A DNA stretch of 12,420 nucleotides from Candidatus Rhabdochlamydia sp. (GCA_030043495.1 JASHXO010000124.1:1-12420), one strand, 5' to 3'; positions 1 to 6,767 are shown, counted from the first letter of the stretch. Numbers and translations: made by a program. The notes: a model not told the origin generated them from the letters alone.

Positions 1-869
1 AAGACAATAAACCGATTCTGCGCAAAAAAGACATGAAGACCAATTCACTTAAAAAAATTTACAAGAGTCACACGACCAAAGACCTCCTCTCTATCCCCTC
101 ATTTACGATGGGCAAAGGCTTCGAGACAACCTTTATCGACTATGATCCCGAGTACGAACGCATCGTTGAAATCTATAATGCATGGGGCTCTTCAGAATGC
201 ACTGCTAAAGAAGGAAATTTACGGCCCATTGCAGCTGACGGAAAAAAAGGCATCGCCGAAACTGAAAAAGGTTCGATCCGCAAAGCGCTCAATAATAATT
301 GCCGTTTTGGTTTTGTTGCGGGAGGTCTGGAAGACCGAGGCATCTATAGCGATTTTTACGAGAGCGATCAAATCCAATATTCTCCTGGGAAAACAGCAAT
401 TATCGCTATTGAACAAACAAGAGAAGCTCTATTTCAGGCATTGATCAACCGTTCTTGCTATGCGACAACAGGTGAAAGAATCGTTCTCGGTTTTTATATT
501 GCTGGCGCTTCTATGGGGAGCGAATTGAACACAAAAGCTAAACCGGGATTGAATTTTAACCGGCATATCTCAGGATTTGTTGCGGGGACTACCCCGATCA
601 AAGAGATTTTGTTTATCCGTAATGGCAAACCATTCCACACCATTCACCCCAAACAAGCCCATTATGAGTTTGCAATTGATGATACGGAGCTGCTTTCCAA
701 AATCCTTTTACCTGCTCAAGGTGAAAAACCGCCTTTCGTCTATTATTACATTCGTGTCGTCCAAGAAGATGGGCATATCGCGTGGGGCTCTCCGATCTGG
801 ATCGACCAAACAGAAACTATTGACGCCAACATCAATGGGAAGAAAAGTAAAAAATCTGGAAAGGCTTAA
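1..869 (+). CDS. DUF3604 family protein, 3' part (5' end outside window)
   Basis: The reading frame is open from the window edge (first full codon at base 3), so the Met codon at 33 is probably internal and the gene starts upstream. About 288 residues are visible, the C-terminal half of a DUF3604-type protein. The match rests on remembered family patterns: a GKGF segment followed by DPEYERIVEIYNAWGSSE, then GFVAGG, then TREALFQALINRSCYATTG, and near the end YYYIRVVQEDGHIAWGSPIW. DUF3604 proteins are full-length at roughly 500-700 residues, have a PHP/metallohydrolase-like N-terminal half, and have no firmly established reaction. The C-terminus is Lys/Ser-rich (KKSKKSGKA). The gene converges with the decayed F-box/LRR gene, and I saw no clear terminator hairpin in 870-981. 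Family assignment is fairly secure; function is not. Confidence 0.75.
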   Translation, partial: DNKPILRKKDMKTNSLKKIYKSHTTKDLLSIPSFTMGKGFETTFIDYDPEYERIVEIYNAWGSSECTAKEGNLRPIAADGKKGIAETEKGSIRKALNNNCRFGFVAGGLEDRGIYSDFYESDQIQYSPGKTAIIAIEQTREALFQALINRSCYATTGERIVLGFYIAGASMGSELNTKAKPGLNFNRHISGFVAGTTPIKEILFIRNGKPFHTIHPKQAHYEFAIDDTELLSKILLPAQGEKPPFVYYYIRVVQEDGHIAWGSPIWIDQTETIDANINGKKSKKSGKA

Positions 870-981
870 AAACAATTTACAGATTTTTCAATTGCTTGCT
901 CGTGAACATTATGATTAGTCGTAGCTGCAACCCCAGCCTTCTTCATAATTAATATGCAATTCGTGAGAATCCAAATTAAAC

Positions 982-1798
982 TTATTGAATTCTAAAGAGG
1001 ATCAGCATTTGTAAGTGTTTCAAGTCCCCGATTTCCCTTGGAAGAGATGTTAGGGCATTGCGAGAAAGAGTAAGTACCCTTAATTCTTTAAAATATCCGA
1101 TTTCCTTTGGAAGAACTTTGAGATGACTTTGACTTAGGTCGAGATTTCTAATCGCACTTAAAACATCGCCATTTCGTTTGAACCATAAACGTATATTTCC
1201 AGCGAGTTGTTTTCTCGTTTCTGGTTGGGAAAAATTTTCATCGTGGATTAGATCATTTGCAATTTGAGGAACATGGGCAGCTAATGCTCTAAAAAAACCT
1301 ATTAATCTTTCATCTTCTTCAACAACTACCCGTTGAATCAAAGAAGCAAGATCAAATCGTCCCAAATTCTCTTTCTTCCTTCCACGAGCCAATAATTCCA
1401 TATTCCGTGGCTAATTTAATAACCTCTTGAAAAATCGATTTCAACTTGAGTGCTGTTGTAGACCGCCGTGCACTGAGTTCTACGTCATCTTCGTCAAGAT
1501 CCTTTTTATCTATAGATTCTATAAGAGAATCATGGTTTAGATCAGGGCTTTCCAATAGGGGGATTAGAGAAAGACGGGCAATTAATGACGGAAAGTGATC
1601 TTGGTTTTGATCAATGATGGTTTTACATTGCCTCAAGACTTTTGTATAGATCAAATCATACATTATATTCCTGAATCTTTGACCGATTCTTGCAAAGGAT
1701 GGATCAAAGTTAAAAGATATAATAGCCCCGAACACTTCATTAGGTAATTCGGATATATGGATGCCATCAATATTTGAATTATTTATTCCATGTGACAT
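982..1798 (-). pseudogene. F-box-like/LRR protein gene, frameshifted and truncated
   Basis: Two overlapping minus-strand frames (1798 to 1352 and 1401 to 982) together match the intact paralog at 4324-5451. The first encodes an F-box-like segment (ELPNEVFGAIISF, then an IGQRFRNIMYDLIYTKVL stretch) and a helical linker. The second continues the linker (VVVEEDERLIGFFRAL, matching ILDEEDNALIDFYIAL in the paralog) and has about two LRR units (LDLSQSHLKVLPKEIGYF, LRVLTLSRNALTSLPREIGDL). Aligning the linkers places a single extra base around 1365-1375, in an A/G-rich run. After the third LRR begins, the frame stops (LILFRIQ then TAA), while the paralog has four to five more repeats, so the 3' end is also lost or diverged. 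The ATG at 1798 has no visible Shine-Dalgarno. Programmed frameshifting or an alternative start at 1401 is possible but less likely than decay. Confidence 0.75.
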
Positions 1799-2135
1799 AA
1801 AATTTCAATAGTTATATTACAAATGCAAAGCATACTTTAACATTTAAACAATTTATTAATAATAATTTGCAAATAATTATAAAATGCTGACATTCAATAT
1901 ATTATAATTATAATATTAAGTTTCTGTTAGTTTTTTAAACAAAAAAAATCACATATTTAATTATTGTTTATAATAATTTTAAAAATTTAGTAAATATTAA
2001 AATTAACTCAACACTTTAATTATAAGTTAATTACGAATTAATTTTTTAATATTAAAATATATCTATTAATTAAATCTTAATTTACATATAATTTATTTTG
2101 TATAAAATATAAATTTTATAAAAAAAGGTAATTTT
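1799..2135. promoter_or_regulatory. Extremely AT-rich divergent intergenic region
   Basis: This 337-bp spacer separates the minus-strand F-box/LRR pseudogene from the plus-strand phosphorylase-like gene. A hand count over 1801-2135 finds about 39 G or C, so about 88% A+T, clearly above the neighbouring coding DNA. It contains many A- and T-tracts and several TATAAT/TATAAA-like hexamers (for example 2087-2092, 2101-2106, 2108-2113), but none has a well-spaced TTGACA partner. A TTTACA at 2081-2086 sits 14 or 21 bases from the nearest -10 candidates, so no single promoter can be named. A short AAAGGT at 2124-2129 is the likely ribosome-binding site for the ATG at 2136. No open frame or RNA gene was recognised. 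Confidence 0.5.
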
Positions 2136-3848
2136 ATGAGCGTGGAAATAAAAAGTTTTGATGCAGCAGTTGCTCCTATTAATAATTTAAAAACAGAAGT
2201 TTCTCAAGAAGTAGATTCATTAAATTCTCAACAGAAACGCAGTGAGTCTGAACCAGAAACTTCTTATTTGCAAACCGCAGAAAAAGTCGATAAAAAATCT
2301 GTACAGCTCTCTTTAATTGATCAATTGCACCTTGACCATCGACAAGAAAAAATAGATAGAATTCTTGAAGCCGCGAAAAAGGATGGATTTAGCCCAGGTG
2401 AAATTTCAGCATTAACAAAAGCTCTTGAAAACTGTCCAATTAACCTTTTCATTGCAAACGAATTTAACAAAGAGTTAATTGCAGATAAACTCAAAAATCA
2501 GATAGTTAAGCAGTTCGAAATTGAATTAACCACTTCAGGAATTCATTCAAACTCTACATGTAATAAACTGGGAAAATTATGTGATAAACTGGAAAAATTT
2601 AATTTTCAAGTAATTACTCTTCCTCCGTTTAATCCACAAGAATCGGAATTGCTTCATGGTTTATACGATCAAGGCGAGTCGATTGATCCTTACTTACTAA
2701 ATTTTGATACAAATGTTGCCCATACACTGTTCGTTGATAAATACCTTGATGTTCGTATCGCAAGAATAATTACTAAAACGATCCATATTTTTAATCAATC
2801 TGGAAAAAACACTGAATTATTTATTGGATCAGAAACAAATTTAAAAAAATATTATCAAATGTTGGGATACAAAAATATTGTCCAACTTGGAACAAATAAT
2901 TCGAATCATTATTTTGTGCTTGAACATCCCGATCCAACCAATAATAAACTCGTTATCGCTGGGCTAGGAAGTTCTTCTAGATTTAACAATGTTTTATTAC
3001 AGTTAAAATATTGTGATGTTGATCTTGAAAAATCTGTACAAGTCCATGGAACGTTTACTGACGCATTGCAATCTAATAATACTGAGCTTTCGTCAGTGCT
3101 GGGCTCTTTTAAAATTCCTCCTAAAATGGCCTTCATCGGAAATCGTTCTCAAGTCCTAATTGAATTGGCAAAGCATCTCTATCCCAAAGAAATGGACGGA
3201 TTAACTACTGAAAAATTGGAACCTACTGCGGAAAAACTTTTATCCGAGCGTAATAATCTGGAAACCAAAGAAATTGGTGGCGTCTATAAATTTTCTTACG
3301 TCAAAGTAAAAATGGGTGATGAGGAGCATGGGATCATTGGATTCCGCATGCCTAATGGAAGTCTGTCCTACTCTGCAACCCAAATCCTATTAGAAAGTGG
3401 TGTGACCGACTTAATTCTAGTCGGTGCAGGTGGATCTATGCAGTCCGCAATAGGAATGGGAAGCTATCAAGTCATTCACAGTTCTACTTACCAAGAAAAC
3501 ACTATCGAATTACCAAAAGAAAAAATTCTGTCTGTTGAAATCCCTGGTCTACAAGCTGTTCCTGGTTGCACAAACATTACTGTCGATTCTCCTTTGGAAG
3601 AGAACAAAGTGTGGACATCGAATGTTTCTTCAAAAGGGATTTCTTCTGTAGACGTTGAAACATACCATATCTTCAAAGCGATCAGAGAAACAGAGGCAGA
3701 AATACGTTTCTTGCTGCCCGGCTTATTTATTTCTGACGTCGTTGGATCACACCCACTTGAAGAGAAAATTAGCCTTGCTAATGCATATCCGAAACTGCCG
3801 AATTTAATACAGGCTTGTTTCAAGAAAGTAGATGTTAAAGTATTATAA
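2136..3848 (+). CDS. Protein with C-terminal nucleoside-phosphorylase-like domain
   Basis: This protein has 570 residues. The C-terminal part (about 398-545) resembles the nucleoside phosphorylase/MTA-SAH nucleosidase fold. It has a glycine-rich phosphate-site-like VGAGGSM (429-435) after LLESGVTDLIL, a GMGSYQVIHSS strand (440-450), SVDVETYHIF (504-513) where Glu508 matches the ribose-binding Glu of the VDMET motif, and ISDVVGSHPLEE (532-543) with an Asp where the base-contacting SD motif lies. The N-terminal 390 residues are not recognised: residues 1-55 are polar and Ser/Glu-rich with no Sec signal, 60-130 is helical, and 230-245 (SETNLKKYYQMLGY) faintly recalls the end of an acetyltransferase fold. 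The ATG is preceded by AAAGGT. The gene lies between F-box/LRR paralogs, suggesting a host-directed role, but that is inference. It could also be a nucleotide-metabolism or sensor protein. Confidence 0.6.
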   Translation: MSVEIKSFDAAVAPINNLKTEVSQEVDSLNSQQKRSESEPETSYLQTAEKVDKKSVQLSLIDQLHLDHRQEKIDRILEAAKKDGFSPGEISALTKALENCPINLFIANEFNKELIADKLKNQIVKQFEIELTTSGIHSNSTCNKLGKLCDKLEKFNFQVITLPPFNPQESELLHGLYDQGESIDPYLLNFDTNVAHTLFVDKYLDVRIARIITKTIHIFNQSGKNTELFIGSETNLKKYYQMLGYKNIVQLGTNNSNHYFVLEHPDPTNNKLVIAGLGSSSRFNNVLLQLKYCDVDLEKSVQVHGTFTDALQSNNTELSSVLGSFKIPPKMAFIGNRSQVLIELAKHLYPKEMDGLTTEKLEPTAEKLLSERNNLETKEIGGVYKFSYVKVKMGDEEHGIIGFRMPNGSLSYSATQILLESGVTDLILVGAGGSMQSAIGMGSYQVIHSSTYQENTIELPKEKILSVEIPGLQAVPGCTNITVDSPLEENKVWTSNVSSKGISSVDVETYHIFKAIRETEAEIRFLLPGLFISDVVGSHPLEEKISLANAYPKLPNLIQACFKKVDVKVL

Positions 3849-3870
3849 AATCACTAAAATAAACAATATT

Positions 3871-3875
3871 AGGAG
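3871..3875 (+). promoter_or_regulatory. Shine-Dalgarno AGGAG upstream of small protein
   Basis: AGGAG is the best ribosome-binding site near this gene. It sits 11 bases before an in-frame ATA and 50 bases before the TTG at 3926, and so argues for an upstream, non-canonical or lost start. Confidence 0.5.
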
Positions 3876-3886
3876 ATAAAGCAGAT

Positions 3887-4261
3887 ATATTTGCAACAAC
3901 AACACTAACTTCCAACTCACAATTATTGAGCAAATCTAATTTAGTCACTATTGAAAAGTTAGGTCACGTCTTGTCTAATATCGTCTGCAAACTGGATACG
4001 CAAGTTTCGCATCCAGCCTTGGTCAAGCAATTGACTTATGCTGATATCTCTTTCGATCAAATTGCTAAGATGAGTCAGACTGATCGTCAATTGGTTTCTG
4101 GACTGATGGGATCGCTTGGGTTCACTTTGAACCCGGCGAGTGATCAATTCGCTGAAAGCTGCTACGATGCTCTCTGGAAGCTTGGCACACACTTCCATAA
4201 GGAAGCCCAAGCTTTAGAAACAAGCATCTTCACCAGCGCCTACGAATTTGCTCAAACTTAA
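3887..4261 (+). CDS. Small hypothetical protein, start codon unclear
   Basis: I do not recognise this protein. The frame that encodes VTIEKLGHVLSNIVCKLD and ends EFAQT is open from 3863 to its stop at 4261. The only formal non-ATG start is a TTG at 3926, which has no ribosome-binding site. A good Shine-Dalgarno (AGGAG, 3871-3875) lies upstream, and the best-placed in-frame codon after it is ATA at 3887, giving an N-terminus FATTTLTSNSQLL. I therefore annotate from the ATA. This gives about 124 residues, mostly helical, with a Ser/Thr-rich start like that seen on type III secretion substrates (inference). It follows the phosphorylase-like gene by under 40 bases in the same direction and shares its downstream terminator, so the two are probably co-transcribed. 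An ATG-to-ATA loss making it a pseudogene is the main alternative. Confidence 0.5.
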   Translation: MFATTTLTSNSQLLSKSNLVTIEKLGHVLSNIVCKLDTQVSHPALVKQLTYADISFDQIAKMSQTDRQLVSGLMGSLGFTLNPASDQFAESCYDALWKLGTHFHKEAQALETSIFTSAYEFAQT

Positions 4262-4281
4262 GCAAACCTGAACAAAGAAAG

Positions 4282-4309
4282 CTCCTCTTTCTAACAAAAG
4301 AGGGGTTTT
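4282..4309. terminator. Hairpin terminator between convergent genes
   Basis: A 9-bp stem (CTCCTCTTT at 4282-4290 with AAAGAGGGG at 4297-4305, one G-U pair) closes a 6-base loop and is followed by TTTTATTATA. It lies 20 bases after the stop of the small plus-strand protein. It also lies 15 bases beyond the stop of the minus-strand F-box/LRR gene, and the reverse strand has a T-rich run after the stem (CTTTCTTTG), so it may act in both directions, better on the plus strand. Confidence 0.75.
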
Positions 4310-4323
4310 ATTATACGCTAATG

Positions 4324-5451
4324 TCAACGAATGAACTGAAATCGAGGCAATCGTTGCAGCTTATCAAATTCCTTCGGAAACTCAGTAATCGAAGTTCCAC
4401 GAATATCTAATCTTTCCAATTGATCAAGCTCACAGATTTGAGGAGGAAGTTCTGAGATTGGATTTACTGCGATGCTGAGGATTTTTAACTTCTTCAGATG
4501 GTTGATCGCAGAGGGCAAAGATATCAATTTATTGGAACTCACATACAACTCCCATAAGTCTCCAAGTTGGATAATTTCGAGAGGAAAAGATTGAAAGGCA
4601 TTTGAATCTAAATATAATATCTTTAAATGCTTGAGTTCAGAAATTTCTGGCGGCAGCATAGAAAGTTGATTGTGAGACAAAACGAGTCTCTGTAAGTGCT
4701 TCAATTCCCCAATCTCCCGTGGAAGAACCGAAAGTCGATTGCGCGAAAGAGTAAGGACCCGCAATCCTTTGAAATATCTGATCTCTTTGGGTAGCATTTT
4801 GAGCTTTTTACGGCTTAAGTCAAGATTTGAGATTTGACTAAGCGCTGTTTGATTGAACTCGAGTTCTTGACGAATTTTTTTTGCCAGGACAGATTTGCTC
4901 TGAGAAGACTCAACTTCAATTGTCTTATTAGGGTATAGGGCAATGTAAAAGTCAATCAAAGCATTGTCTTCTTCATCCAGGATTTTTTGCATCATTGGTA
5001 ACAAATTTAACTTTTGCAGCTGTTCAATATTCTGTTTTTCCTTGAACCCATTCTCTACCCCGTGCCCAATTGCTCGCTCAATAAAGTCACGGTAAATCAA
5101 TTTTATCTTTAACATCATAGTCGACTTATGCACAATATTGGAATGGAAGCCAGTTGGGTCGTCAATAATGGTTGTTTCAGCTTTGATTTCAGTAAATTCT
5201 TCGCTTTTTTGGCATAAATTTTCACACTCGTCAACATCAATCTTAGATAGTCCTTGAACAAGGTTTTTAAATCTGTCGGAATTCTGCCAGATGAATTGTT
5301 CCCAATTTTTCAATACATTGGGGTAAATGAAATTATAGATTGCCGATTGGAAAGTTGTATCGACTGCGGCAAGGAAAGGTTTAGGATAAAAGTTAATGAC
5401 TTGAATAAAAATTTCATTAGGCAAAAGCTTAAAAGGGTTTTCAACAGTCAT
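4324..5451 (-). CDS. F-box-like and leucine-rich-repeat protein
   Basis: I chose the ATG at 5451 (375 residues) over an in-frame TTG at 5463, because GGGAGG (5456-5461) lies four bases before the ATG and overlaps the region just after the TTG. Residues about 7-46 are F-box-like (KLLPNEIFIQVINFYPKPF, then a helix to YPNVLKNW). A helical linker runs from about 50 to 200. Residues about 207-371 hold seven LRRs of about 23 residues with the pattern LxxLxLxxNxLxxLPxxIxxL, ending FQFIR. F-box domains bind Skp1 in eukaryotic SCF ubiquitin ligases, with LRRs choosing substrates. Such fusions are expanded in amoeba-associated chlamydiae and are thought to be secreted effectors. No Sec signal is present, consistent with (not proof of) type III secretion. 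It is the intact paralog of the decayed copy at 982-1798 and converges with the small protein gene through a shared terminator. Confidence 0.85.
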   Translation of the reverse strand: MTVENPFKLLPNEIFIQVINFYPKPFLAAVDTTFQSAIYNFIYPNVLKNWEQFIWQNSDRFKNLVQGLSKIDVDECENLCQKSEEFTEIKAETTIIDDPTGFHSNIVHKSTMMLKIKLIYRDFIERAIGHGVENGFKEKQNIEQLQKLNLLPMMQKILDEEDNALIDFYIALYPNKTIEVESSQSKSVLAKKIRQELEFNQTALSQISNLDLSRKKLKMLPKEIRYFKGLRVLTLSRNRLSVLPREIGELKHLQRLVLSHNQLSMLPPEISELKHLKILYLDSNAFQSFPLEIIQLGDLWELYVSSNKLISLPSAINHLKKLKILSIAVNPISELPPQICELDQLERLDIRGTSITEFPKEFDKLQRLPRFQFIR

Positions 5452-5455
5452 ATTG

Positions 5456-5461
5456 CCTCCC
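5456..5461 (-). promoter_or_regulatory. Shine-Dalgarno GGGAGG deciding the F-box/LRR start
   Basis: On the minus strand GGGAGG is followed by CAAT and the ATG at 5451. This supports the ATG over the TTG four codons upstream. Confidence 0.7.
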
Positions 5462-5527
5462 AAAGAATTTTGAAAAATACATCAGCTTAATTCTGAAGTT
5501 AGGAATTTGGCAAGACAGCTGCACCAA

Positions 5528-5586
5528 TTTTTTGTCTGGAGTGAGCGACCATTGTGCAAACACAAGGCGCGAGTGAAGACAAAAAA
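5528..5586. repeat. 59-bp imperfect palindrome (structured RNA or mobile repeat)
   Basis: TTTTTTGTCT (5528-5537) is perfectly inverted as AGACAAAAAA (5577-5586). Inside, GCG, CC and TTGTG (5545-5556) pair with CACAA, GG and CGC (5561-5570) around a CAAA loop, with single-A bulges at 5548 and 5551. Between the outer and inner stems are near-matching GAGTGA strands on both sides. The layout is the same on both strands, so either strand could form the hairpin. It could be a palindromic intergenic repeat, a miniature mobile element or a structured leader RNA. The single window cannot decide. Confidence 0.45.
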
Positions 5587-5711
5587 ATATGTTGCATAGC
5601 TAACGTAGTCAAAAACCAACTTTTGAATCATTTTCGGCATAGTATTCTATCTGAAAAGATGGTTTATTCTCCAGGGAATGAAATATTGAATTTTTGCTAA
5701 TTATTTTTTTT

Positions 5712-5902
5712 CTAAATAAATCTCTATGAGCATGTTTACAAATTACCATAGCTTGATTTTTGATGAATTTTTTTACAGGTTTTAATGCCGTTTCGAAGCA
5801 CATACTTAAATGAAGTAGGACAAGAAGCGGCGTTAGAAGATGGAAAAAAGTCGCAAAAAGCGAACTATGATAATTTGTAAATATGCTCTATGAGAGTTTA
5901 AA
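5712..5902. repeat. Imperfect long inverted repeat, MITE- or IS-remnant-like
   Basis: Core arms 5729-5751 and 5865-5887 are inverted copies matching at 21 of 23 bases (both differences are transitions). Weaker similarity extends on both sides, giving arms of roughly 45-55 bases around a centre of about 100 bases. Read outward, both arms end in a short frame with a Tyr-x-Asn-Leu-stop. Two outward-facing relics of one element end, or terminal inverted repeats of a small non-autonomous element, would explain this. No target-site duplication was identified. Confidence 0.45.
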
Positions 5903-5956
5903 AGAATATAGTAGAAAAATGATGGAAATATTCTTAAAAAGATTATTGATTCAGAT

Positions 5957-5991
5957 AAAAAAAACTGCATGGGTTTCATACCCATGCAGTT
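5957..5991 (-). terminator. Rho-independent terminator of the Thr-rich protein gene
   Basis: An 11-bp perfect stem (AACTGCATGGG, 5963-5973, with CCCATGCAGTT, 5981-5991) has a 7-base loop. On the minus strand it is followed directly by a T-run (the complement of eight A at 5957-5964, two of them inside the stem). It lies 28 bases after the stop codon at 6020-6022. Confidence 0.85.
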
Positions 5992-6019
5992 ACTTTTACA
6001 CAAAAGTCTCTTACGACAA

Positions 6020-6736
6020 TTATGGGCCAGTTGTAGAAGTAGCAGCTAAAAGATTGCGCAGGTTTTGGGCTGCTTGTTGAGCCAAAGGACCACGGATTGC
6101 ATGTGCAATCATGTGATCGCCGTAGCCAGCACCGTGTCCATCATCAGCACGCCCGTTAGCAATCCAGATTTGCTCTCTGAACGCTGTTTTTGATGCTTCT
6201 AAAGGACCACCAAGTGTTCCATCTGAAAGAGCTCCATAGAACTGTCTTGCGATGTCATCGGTTGAGTTAACAGCGCCAAGAACAGCTTGGAAAGCTTCCA
6301 TTTTAGAAACTGGAGATTGGATTTGTCCGAACAGGTTCAATGTGTAGTTGACAATGTCAGCTGCAGGTACTGCAATAGTTGTTGTTGCAGGAGCAACAAC
6401 AAACTGGCCACGGATCATGTTAACAAGCTCAGCATCTGTCCAACGTGTTGTTAAAGGTGTTGTTGTACTTGCTGTAGTTGTCGTAATCGCAGGTGTGTTC
6501 TTCTCGAACCAGCCACCGATCAAAGGAAGCGTGGCGAGGCAGCCACGAATTGCATCGGCAACGCTTGCGATCCAAGCACTAATTTGCGCGCTGAAGCCTT
6601 GGCTTGCTGCTGGTGCAGAAGACGCAATAGAGCTTGCAACGGACGAAACACCAGTTGAAGCTGGGGCTGTAGTAGAAGCAGCAGTTGTTGTAGTAGCTGT
6701 AGTACTAACAGTTGTTGTAGTTATAGCAGTAGTCAT
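6020..6736 (-). CDS. Thr/Ala-rich hypothetical protein, possible secreted effector
   Basis: The protein has 238 residues and no family I recognise. Residues 2-45 are almost entirely Thr, Ala, Ser and Val. A hydrophobic/amphipathic stretch (about 48-77, including SAWIASVADAIRG and LATLPLIGGWF) follows, then a second Thr tract (84-97). A more ordinary, probably folded domain (98-238) includes RWTDAELVNMIRGQF, an MEAFQAVLGAVNSTDDIARQ helix pair, and a Gly/His-rich GRADDGHGAGYGDHMIAHAI. The ATG is preceded by GAGGAGGT with a 7-base spacer, and its own terminator follows, so it is a well-translated single-gene unit. There is no Sec signal, as there is no charged n-region. The Thr/Ser-rich start, paired with the neighbouring F-box/LRR genes, suggests a type III substrate (inference). 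Its frame is richer in G+C than the flanking spacers. Confidence 0.65.
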   Translation of the reverse strand: MTTAITTTTVSTTATTTTAASTTAPASTGVSSVASSIASSAPAASQGFSAQISAWIASVADAIRGCLATLPLIGGWFEKNTPAITTTTASTTTPLTTRWTDAELVNMIRGQFVVAPATTTIAVPAADIVNYTLNLFGQIQSPVSKMEAFQAVLGAVNSTDDIARQFYGALSDGTLGGPLEASKTAFREQIWIANGRADDGHGAGYGDHMIAHAIRGPLAQQAAQNLRNLLAATSTTGP

Positions 6737-6742
6737 CTATAA

Positions 6743-6750
6743 ACCTCCTC
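6743..6750 (-). promoter_or_regulatory. Strong Shine-Dalgarno GAGGAGGT of the Thr-rich gene
   Basis: Read on the minus strand, GAGGAGGT is followed by TTTATAG... spacing and the ATG at 6736. It is one of the strongest ribosome-binding sites in the window and fixes the start codon. Confidence 0.75.
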
Positions 6751-6767
6751 TAAAGGTTGTTGAAAAC

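Larger units (their letters stand above)
5464..5956. other. Non-coding or degenerate region with inverted repeats
   Basis: I see no convincing gene in this stretch of about 490 bases. It contains the imperfect palindrome at 5528-5586 and the inverted repeat at about 5712-5902, listed separately. A 64-residue minus-strand frame (5609-5803) and a 31-residue plus-strand frame (5785-5880, MPFRSTYLNEVGQEAALEDG then KKSQKANYDNL) exist but match no family I know. The two arms of the larger inverted repeat read outward into similar short C-termini (SSYGNL and ANYDNL, each followed by TAA), which fits decayed mobile DNA. The upstream region of the F-box/LRR gene must carry its promoter, but no clear -35/-10 pair was found. 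Confidence 0.45.

Noticed and set aside
866..946. 26-residue minus-strand frame starting MKKAGVAATTNHNVHEQ, after the F-box/LRR pseudogene
   Set aside because: Other frames of the same stretch look equally protein-like, it overlaps the DUF3604 stop, and there is no ribosome-binding site. It may be a relic but cannot be supported.
5609..5803. 64-residue minus-strand frame
   Set aside because: It runs through one arm of the inverted repeat, has no ribosome-binding site and matches no known protein. The outward frame ending SSYGNL shares more with the other arm.
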